Shown here: positions 54,775 through 60,222 of the stretch, in pieces
Numbering within the stretch: the stretch's first letter is position 1
How the letters are laid out: every line of letters starts with the position of its first letter
From: Syntrophomonadaceae bacterium
GTDB taxonomy: Bacteria > Bacillota > Ch66 > Ch109
DNA: 60,222 bases
Direction: 5' to 3'
Assembly: GCA_012519455.1 (NCBI GenBank)
Contig: JAAYQE010000076.1
Coordinates: 1 to 60,222, forward strand
Position numbers and translations under genes: made by a program
Notes under the pieces: generated by a model
What the model was told of the DNA's origin: nothing
The model's database searches: none
Seen by the model: only the letters and a program-made list of their open reading frames with translations

Positions 54775-55767
54775 TTAACCGGCGGCTAATTTAGGGCCAG
54801 ATTCAACTTGCTTAACCGTAGTTTGCCACTTGCCACAGCGGTCTCCCCAATGCGCGAGGACCTGGTTGTTAAGTTTAAGCGTGACTACTTCACACAGATT
54901 GGGGCACCCATTACATTCGCGAGTAGAGGAGGTGAAGGTTTGCTCCGCAATATCAAACCCGCGGAATTTAGAGGCTGAAGCCGTTTGCATTTCCTCCTGG
55001 GCCATTAGACCGGCTCCAATGGCGCCCATTACCTCATAATGCGGGGGTATGATTATTTCTAATTGAAGAGCTTTTTCAAAAGCCCGCCGCATGGCTTGAT
55101 TAGCTGCTACGCCACCTTGAAAAACTACGGGCGGAAGAATTTCTTTGCCTTTTCCTACGTTATTTAAATAATTACGTACCAAGGCTTCACACAGGCCGGA
55201 AAGCAGATCCGGCAGACTACAGCCAATCTGCTGTTTATGAATAAGATCGGATTCGGCAAATACGGCGCAACGACCGGCAATGCGTACCGGATTTTTTGCT
55301 TGTAGTGCAGTAGGGCCAAAGGCTTCTATAGGTAGATTTAGCCGGGCCGCCTGGTGATCGAGAAAGGAACCGGTACCTGCCGCACAGACCGTATTCATGG
55401 CAAAGTCTGTAACAATTCCTTGGCGAAGAATGATGATTTTAGAATCTTGACCACCGATTTCCAGAATGGTTTTTACTTCTGGGATTAGGGTGCTAGCTGC
55501 TACTGCATGTGCGGTTATCTCGTTTTTCACTACATCCGCCCCGCAAACCGCACCGGCCAACAGGCGACCGCTACCGGTAGTACCTACCCCTGCGATTTGT
55601 AAGGCAGGATCTAGTCGTTCTTGGAGCATTTTTAAACCTTTTTGGACGATCGCCGTTGGTTGCCCTTGGGTCCTTAAATAAAGTGAATCAAGTAAGTTTT
55701 GTTTATCATCCATCAATACCATTTTAGTCGTAACGGATCCAACATCAATACCTAAAAAAGCACGCAA
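54775..55767 (-). CDS. Acyl-CoA dehydratase activase (HgdC/BcrAD-like ATPase)
   Basis: 330 residues, ASKHA fold. ATP-binding motifs are FLGIDVGSVTTKMVLMD at the N-terminus and ILEIGGQDSKIIIL (about 100), then NTVCAAGTGSFLDHQAARL (about 125) with the 4Fe-4S cluster cysteine and a second Cys in IAGRCAVFAESD. The C-terminus has further cysteines (CNGCPNLC). These activases inject electrons into 2-hydroxyacyl-CoA or benzoyl-CoA-type dehydratases at the cost of ATP. No dehydratase gene is in the window, so its partner is unknown. Start TTG 55767 behind AAAGGAG. Confidence 0.9.
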   Translation of the reverse strand: MRAFLGIDVGSVTTKMVLMDDKQNLLDSLYLRTQGQPTAIVQKGLKMLQERLDPALQIAGVGTTGSGRLLAGAVCGADVVKNEITAHAVAASTLIPEVKTILEIGGQDSKIIILRQGIVTDFAMNTVCAAGTGSFLDHQAARLNLPIEAFGPTALQAKNPVRIAGRCAVFAESDLIHKQQIGCSLPDLLSGLCEALVRNYLNNVGKGKEILPPVVFQGGVAANQAMRRAFEKALQLEIIIPPHYEVMGAIGAGLMAQEEMQTASASKFRGFDIAEQTFTSSTRECNGCPNLCEVVTLKLNNQVLAHWGDRCGKWQTTVKQVESGPKLAAG

Positions 55768-55861
55768 TTTTTCCTACTCCTTTTATCGGGATCATTTAGA
55801 TAATGGGGGAAAAAACAACTATTAATTAGTATGGAGAATTTTGGATCCGAATATACATAGT

Positions 55862-56329
55862 TCAATTCCGTGCGGAATGCGTATTGGGGGGTGACTTTGT
55901 AGATCTAGTCGGAAGGACGTCAGCCATTATTTCTTTTACCAAGCCGGGGAAAAAACAAATGCCACTTCTACAGGTAAGTTCAATAGCGGCCACCAGATCG
56001 GCCGGTAGAATTGGGGTCTGTAAATAACCATCTACTCCCGCTGCTATAGACGCTAATATATGGGACTTATCAATAAAATCCGAAAAAACAATTAGTATCG
56101 TACAGGGGCAAACTTCTTTCAAGTTAACTATATTGGAAATACTTTTTTCGTCCCAACCGTTTAATCCATAGAGGATTACATCCGGCTGAATACGCTGTAA
56201 ATAATCAATATCCGTTACCGAATCCATTTCGTCTATTACGCTAAACCCCTTTTGGGTGATAAAGATAGATACAATGCCTTGCCGGACCCTCTGGTTAAAG
56301 TTGATTATCAAAAGTCTGAGCTTTTGCAT
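55862..56329 (-). CDS. Receiver-like protein lacking the phosphoacceptor Asp
   Basis: 155 residues with the fold pattern of a CheY-like receiver and a short C-terminal tail, no output domain. The first strand is LRLLIINFNQRV (Asn in place of acidic pair), the phosphorylation strand is DVILYGLNGWDE where family members have ILLDL, and the conserved Lys strand reads DGYLQTPI. So acidic pocket, phosphoacceptor and Lys are all changed, and phosphorylation is unlikely. It may be a pseudo-receiver binding a partner. It lies opposite to the two-component genes 0.4 kb away. Start ATG 56329. Confidence 0.7.
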   Translation of the reverse strand: MQKLRLLIINFNQRVRQGIVSIFITQKGFSVIDEMDSVTDIDYLQRIQPDVILYGLNGWDEKSISNIVNLKEVCPCTILIVFSDFIDKSHILASIAAGVDGYLQTPILPADLVAAIELTCRSGICFFPGLVKEIMADVLPTRSTKSPPNTHSARN

Positions 56330-56748
56330 GAAGCTTTCCCACCATATGTATATTTTTTAATTTTAATTTGTCCCAACCGTTTAATCATTGAAGAAAGCGA
56401 AAAGTATTCGCTTTTTTTATTTTATTAAATATGGAATAAATTTACATCAGACCTGAGCATGATATATTTTTCAACCCGATAATTCATACTTCAGCTGGAT
56501 GTTAATTATCCCCTGGTTGATCTGCCGTTTTTTATAATTCAATAGAACCAATCCCAGCAACTTAATTACAGCTTAAATTTGTAAAGAGTGATTTGTTATG
56601 ACCGGTATTAGTACTAGGCCATTTTTCAACCTTACGGTGGATGGAAGATTAGGATTTAAAAGTTTATCTTAAATTAGGTAATTACAAAAAACCTGATTTA
56701 TTTTCCGGCATAGATTTGATTCTACCGGAATATGAGGAGGTTCTAAGC
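56330..56748. other. 419-bp divergent intergenic region with hairpin
   Basis: Holds the promoters of the pseudo-receiver (minus) and the kinase (plus), none obvious. A terminator-like hairpin AAGCGAA/TTCGCTT (56395-56413) followed by T-run lies on the plus strand although no plus gene precedes it. A 17-mer GTCCCAACCGTTTAATC at 56370-56386 repeats one inside the pseudo-receiver gene (56150-56166). No coding sequence seen. Confidence 0.6.
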
Positions 56749-58608
56749 ATGTCAATACTTGTTGCCAAAAGAAAAATTGTAATAATACTAAAAAAATGGA
56801 AAATGCTTAACCGGCTGAGATTCAATCTGCCAGGCGATAAACCTAATAATATAAATCCTGAGAACTATATCCGCCATTCCCTCCTTATTACTCGTTATCT
56901 TCTATTTATTTTAACATCCGTCTTTTACCTGGCAGGTCCGCCGTTCTCACTTATAACGGTAAAAATAATGGTTGTTTTATCCTTTTTAGTAGCTACTATT
57001 CTTGCTCAAAATCTTTATGATAGTTGGGACATTAAGACGCTCTATCAAAATATTATACAGGAATCTTTAGAATCAAATAATAAATATACCCCAAAAGAAA
57101 ATATGATTCCCCTGAAACTAATTATTATAGAGACAATATGTGTAGCTTTTTTAATACTGCCTACTGGTGGGTTGGATAGCCATTTTGTTTGGTATGCTTT
57201 AAACCCGATTATTGCCGCAGCAGTATATCTTCCTGGTTTATTTTGCTGGGGTACCCTGGGATTATTTCTTTGTACAGCCCTTGGAGCCAGCATGGTATAT
57301 CCAGGCCCCGCAGCTTCTCCTATTCACTTCCTGTCCAGCCACATGAGCATACTACTAGTTTTTTTTGTAACGACTTCCTTGGCCCAGGTAGCTATTTCTC
57401 TGTGCAAACGTCTGGGAATAGCTTATTCCTTGCTGGCCATCGCTCATAAAGCCACTGAGCGATCCCTGGAGCATATTTCTTCTCTATATCAGGCGCTGGA
57501 GGCCTTTTCCACCCGGGAAGATAGCACCCAACTGGTGGATGTGCTAGCGACTTATTCTAGTAAACTCTGTGAAGCGTCTGCTGCTTGCTATCTAAAAAGG
57601 GGAATTGATTATGAGGGCCAAGGCGGTGGGAGTACCATCCTACGTATGGCGCATAATGATGGTTTGGGCAATGAGATAGATTGGGAAAAGGAAATATGCC
57701 GGATGTGGAACCGAATTAGGCCAGCTGAGGGAATAATTGTCCAACCCATTAACCAGGAAACTGGTCAGCTAATAGCAGTACCTATTATTTCTCAGGGGGA
57801 ATGTTTTGGACTCCTAGCCTATTGGCAATCGCCGGGAGCAGCAAAACATGATGAGGGAAAAAAACAAGCGCTTATTTTCCTGGCGGGGGTCGCCGGAATT
57901 ATTTTGGAAAGACTGAAAACGGATAAACTCTGGGAACGTCTTCTGGTTAGCGAGGAACAAAACCGTATCGCCAATGAAATTCATGATGGTGTTTCCCAGT
58001 ATCTTTTTAGCATGGTATGTGCCCTGGACTCCCTTTCCAAGGAACCAGCTAATCTACAGGATGAAAAAATTCAGGAGCAGTTAAAACTGGTTGAAGAAAC
58101 AGCCAATCGGGCGGCAAGAGAACTAAGGGCTTCAATATATAAATTAAGCCCCCACAAGCGGGGTGAAAGTATCTTTGTTGACAACCTGGCCTCTTATCTT
58201 GATGACCTGGGTCGGTTGAATGGTATTCAGGTAGACCTGCAGGCTGAAGGGAGTGAGGAAGTATTAAGCTCGGCTTTACGTAAAGCGTTGTATCGTATTG
58301 TCCGGGAGGCTAGCAGTAATGCAGTTCGGCATGGAAAATGCAGTTCCTTAAAGGTTTGCTTATCCATGTTACCTAATCGGACGGTGTTAGAAATTAAAGA
58401 TAATGGATGCGGTTATAAAGAGATAAATACTAATGCATCCGGTAACCGGAAGACCGGTCTAGGATACTGGAATATGTACCAGCTGGCACACTGTTTTAAT
58501 GGGGACCTGGAAATCCAGAGTGAACCGGGCCGGGGGACTCTGGTAAGGTTTAATATCCCGAAAAAATCTGAGATTGGAGATGGATTAAAGGAGGCGGTCA
58601 TTAAATGA
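56749..58608 (+). CDS. NarX/DesK-type sensor histidine kinase
   Basis: 619 residues from ATG 56749 (GAGGAGG at 56734). About six membrane helices (residues 45-225), a GAF-like region (about 235-390), then the HisKA_3 dimerisation helix NRIANEIHDGVSQYLFSMV with phospho-acceptor His412, and an HATPase with REASSNAVRHGKCSSLKV and DNGCGY and GTLVRFNI. The stimulus is not evident; a MASE-like membrane sensing module seems likely. The stop overlaps the response regulator start (ATGA), so both are translated together. Confidence 0.93.
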   Translation: MSILVAKRKIVIILKKWKMLNRLRFNLPGDKPNNINPENYIRHSLLITRYLLFILTSVFYLAGPPFSLITVKIMVVLSFLVATILAQNLYDSWDIKTLYQNIIQESLESNNKYTPKENMIPLKLIIIETICVAFLILPTGGLDSHFVWYALNPIIAAAVYLPGLFCWGTLGLFLCTALGASMVYPGPAASPIHFLSSHMSILLVFFVTTSLAQVAISLCKRLGIAYSLLAIAHKATERSLEHISSLYQALEAFSTREDSTQLVDVLATYSSKLCEASAACYLKRGIDYEGQGGGSTILRMAHNDGLGNEIDWEKEICRMWNRIRPAEGIIVQPINQETGQLIAVPIISQGECFGLLAYWQSPGAAKHDEGKKQALIFLAGVAGIILERLKTDKLWERLLVSEEQNRIANEIHDGVSQYLFSMVCALDSLSKEPANLQDEKIQEQLKLVEETANRAARELRASIYKLSPHKRGESIFVDNLASYLDDLGRLNGIQVDLQAEGSEEVLSSALRKALYRIVREASSNAVRHGKCSSLKVCLSMLPNRTVLEIKDNGCGYKEINTNASGNRKTGLGYWNMYQLAHCFNGDLEIQSEPGRGTLVRFNIPKKSEIGDGLKEAVIK

Positions 58609-59246
58609 GACTAGTGCTTATTGACGATCACCCCCTGGTATTACAGGGAATTGAAGTAGTTATTCAAGGCCAGAAGGACATGGAAGTCGTAGGAACAGCT
58701 AGCTGTGGGGAAGTGGGGATTAAAGTACTCCAAGACTTTCAGCCGGATATTGCTCTGGTTGATCTCAGACTGCCGGGTGAATACGGGCTGGACATTATAA
58801 AGAGGGCCAGAAAAATAGCCCCTCAATGTCGTTTTATTGTTCTGACTTCATACAGCGATAGGGCCGATATAAAACGGGCCATGTCCGAAAAGGTGGAAGG
58901 TTATATTTTGAAAGAGGCTATGCCCGAAGAAATCCTAAATGCTATTCGCCTGGTGGATAAGAACCGGACTTATATCGACCCGGTAATAATGCAGATTTTG
59001 CTTAATCAGGAAAAAGATGACCCTACGGAACAGCTTACACCACGAGAGATGGAAGTACTGGAATTTCTGGCTATGGGAATGTCCAACCGTAATATTGCGG
59101 AGGCACTTTTTGTTACTGAGTACACCATAAAAAAGCACGTTAGCCAGATACTGGAGAAATTAGACCTTGCCGATCGCACCCAGGCCGCCTTATATGCCTT
59201 TTCCAAAGGTCTGGGACCGCCAGGATCTGCTAGCATAGCTAATTAA
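58605..59246 (+). CDS. NarL/LuxR-family response regulator
   Basis: 213 residues. Receiver domain with LIDDHPLVLQGIEVVI, phosphoacceptor Asp53 in IALVDLRLPGEYG and Lys in YILKEAMPEEI; LuxR helix-turn-helix LTPREMEVLEFLAMGMSNRN and VTEYTIKKHVSQILEKLDL (about 148-195). It is the cognate regulator of the kinase, overlapping by 4 bp. The exported-protein locus is immediately downstream on the same strand, so it may be a target; that is inference. Confidence 0.95.
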   Translation: MRLVLIDDHPLVLQGIEVVIQGQKDMEVVGTASCGEVGIKVLQDFQPDIALVDLRLPGEYGLDIIKRARKIAPQCRFIVLTSYSDRADIKRAMSEKVEGYILKEAMPEEILNAIRLVDKNRTYIDPVIMQILLNQEKDDPTEQLTPREMEVLEFLAMGMSNRNIAEALFVTEYTIKKHVSQILEKLDLADRTQAALYAFSKGLGPPGSASIAN

Positions 59247-59332
59247 GCTAGTTATCATTTTAAAAGCATGCGGTACTAAAGTATACCAACCGAATTACCT
59301 TATTGGGGATATGAAACCTAGACTGCAGAGTA

Positions 59333-59399
59333 TGGGGCTTAATGCGGGATCGTATTATATTGTTTGTAGAGCCGCTACCGCAATTATGGTAAAGCCCCA
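59333..59399 (+). promoter_or_regulatory. Long inverted repeat upstream of the exported-protein gene
   Basis: TGGGGCTT (59333-59340) pairs with AAGCCCCA (59392-59399), and TGCGG (59343-59347) pairs with CCGCA (59378-59382) inside. This would fold as a two-tier stem in the 5' leader, about 15 bp before the GGAGGG ribosome site. I recognise no known riboswitch class. Not followed by a T-run. Confidence 0.5.
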
Positions 59400-59429
59400 A
59401 CAGACATTAAGAGAGGAGGGTGAGTAAAA

Positions 59430-60077
59430 ATTATAAGGTGCGGCAGGCGTAAGAGAAAAGGTGGCGCACGGTATTTTTTGCTGCTAGGGGTAGCCCTAAC
59501 GGTCGGAATCGGTTTAATCGGACCGGCGATGGCTATGTGGTCTGACGCAATCTTTATATGGGAGAAAGTAACTACCGGTAACCTAACCGGAAATGTCTTG
59601 TTTACCAAGGTTTATGCAGAAGATAATACCTTGCCCCATGGTGAGGGATGGGGAACTATTTCTACCAGGATCGATTACGAAGATGGGAAAAAAGACCATA
59701 AAATAACCATCGACATTGATCGGGAGAAAAACAAGACCAACTGGGTATTAAATTCCAAAATTGAGAACCAGGGATCCATACCGGTAAGATTCTTACTTCC
59801 AACAGTTATGGCAGATAATGTGCTTGATGTAGAGTATGATTTACCAAACAAGGTCATAGATCCGGGCAAAAAGGGCCTGGATCCCGGAGATGCAGTCGAA
59901 GGGCAAATTCGGATTAAGCTAAATAACGATGTACCTGGAACCTATCAATTTCAAATTGAGGTTAAGTGTATTCAGTGGAATGCCTACAACGATGATCCGT
60001 GGTGGTGGAAAGATACACTGCATATCTACGGTACCGTAGTCGTTGAAGAGCCGCCTGAGCTGCCAGAAGCTTCTTAA
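59430..60077 (+). CDS. Exported TasA/camelysin-like protein, non-standard start
   Basis: About 215 residues. The signal peptide needs residues upstream of the first in-frame TTG (59478): RCGRRKRKGGARYF gives the basic n-region, then LLLGVALTVGIGLIGPAMA and a mature start MWSDAIFIWEK. The mature part contains KVTTGNLTGNVLF and a beta-sandwich-like body with PVRFLLP and DAVEGQIRIKL, resembling SipW-dependent TasA or camelysin-like proteins, but weakly. The frame opens after a TGA at 59421 and has no ATG, GTG or TTG before the signal peptide. GGAGGG (59415-59420) sits 9 nt before ATT 59430, so ATT (or ATA 59433) may be the start. Family call is tentative. Confidence 0.6.
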   Translation: MIRCGRRKRKGGARYFLLLGVALTVGIGLIGPAMAMWSDAIFIWEKVTTGNLTGNVLFTKVYAEDNTLPHGEGWGTISTRIDYEDGKKDHKITIDIDREKNKTNWVLNSKIENQGSIPVRFLLPTVMADNVLDVEYDLPNKVIDPGKKGLDPGDAVEGQIRIKLNNDVPGTYQFQIEVKCIQWNAYNDDPWWWKDTLHIYGTVVVEEPPELPEAS

Positions 60078-60146
60078 CTCAGGCCATACGGACTGGTAGA
60101 AGTCCGATGGTAATAAAAATTTAACAAATAAGAGGAGGAAAAAGGG

Positions 60147-60222
60147 ATGAAAAAAATTAAAGTGTTGGCCCTGATTATGGTATTTGCCTTAACTGCTCTG
60201 GGTGGAGCATATGCCATGTGGT
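60147..60222 (+). CDS. Start of a second exported protein (3' end outside window)
   Basis: Only 25 codons are in the window: MKKIKVLALIMVFALTALGG followed by AYAMW, a complete signal peptide with cleavage likely after AYA. The ribosome site AGGAGGAAAAAGGG is strong. The end AYAMW matches the AMAMW of the preceding protein, so both may belong to one family and be a pair of secreted or surface proteins. Confidence 0.7.
   Translation, partial: MKKIKVLALIMVFALTALGGAYAMW

Noticed and set aside
59333-59399. Cyclic-di-GMP riboswitch before the exported-protein gene
   Set aside because: The paired arms are clear, but the conserved GEMM loop and receptor bases were not found.

Overview
The window is a contiguous block of core chromosome from an endospore-forming, strictly anaerobic-looking member of the Clostridia. 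The sporulation genes spoIIGA, sigE, sigG, spoIIR, spoVD and ylmC, an oxygen-sensitive [FeFe] hydrogenase, a 2-hydroxyacyl-CoA dehydratase-type activase, a DAP-type MurE and PyrR attenuators all fit. The gene order resembles the Desulfotomaculum/Peptococcaceae side of the class. Genus level cannot be decided from the sequence alone. Moderate GC, many TTG and GTG starts and strong Shine-Dalgarno sites are consistent throughout, and no large horizontally acquired island is visible. I saw no tRNA, rRNA, CRISPR array or intact insertion sequence.

Layout. 1-3.8 kb: the end of a MacB-type permease, a DNA glycosylase, a group B-like [FeFe] hydrogenase and a tandem-ACT protein, closed by a terminator. 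3.9-23.7 kb: the division and cell wall (dcw) cluster mraZ-rsmH-ftsL-spoVD-murE-murF-mraY-murD-ftsW-murG-murC-murA-ftsQ-DUF881-sbp-ftsA-ftsZ. murB is absent from it. spoVD carries an in-frame amber codon exactly where its first PASTA domain begins. 23.8-27.7 kb: spoIIGA-sigE-sigG-spoIIR-ylmC, the whole inter-compartment sigma-E activation circuit, with a sigma-F-like promoter before sigG. 27.9-35 kb: the ylm cluster (pgeF, an HlyD-like protein, ylmE, sepF, proC, yggT), a U32 protein, divIVA and yggU. 35-46 kb: ileS behind a short attenuator-like leader, the ACT/DUF711 pair, several small genes, a GT4 glycosyltransferase, terC, lspA and rluD. Two identical 120-bp repeats sit in this part.

46-53.5 kb: pyrimidine synthesis, with pyrR and pyrB each behind a PyrR-binding attenuator, then pyrC, an opposing gre-like gene, and pyrK-pyrD-pyrF-pyrE. 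carA and carB are not here. 53.5-56.3 kb (minus strand): an HD-GYP protein, a CoA-dehydratase activase and a receiver-like protein without the phosphoacceptor aspartate. 56.7-59.2 kb: a NarX/NarL-type two-component system. From 59.4 kb to the window edge: two genes for exported proteins with matching signal-peptide ends (mature chains beginning near Met-Trp), reminiscent of TasA/camelysin-type proteins. The first seems to lack a normal start codon.

The best leads for a second look are the amber codon in spoVD, the 120-bp repeat that supplies the lspA stop codon, the 10-bp-phased repeats before mraZ, the short ileS leader with competing hairpins, and the exported-protein locus at the right edge.
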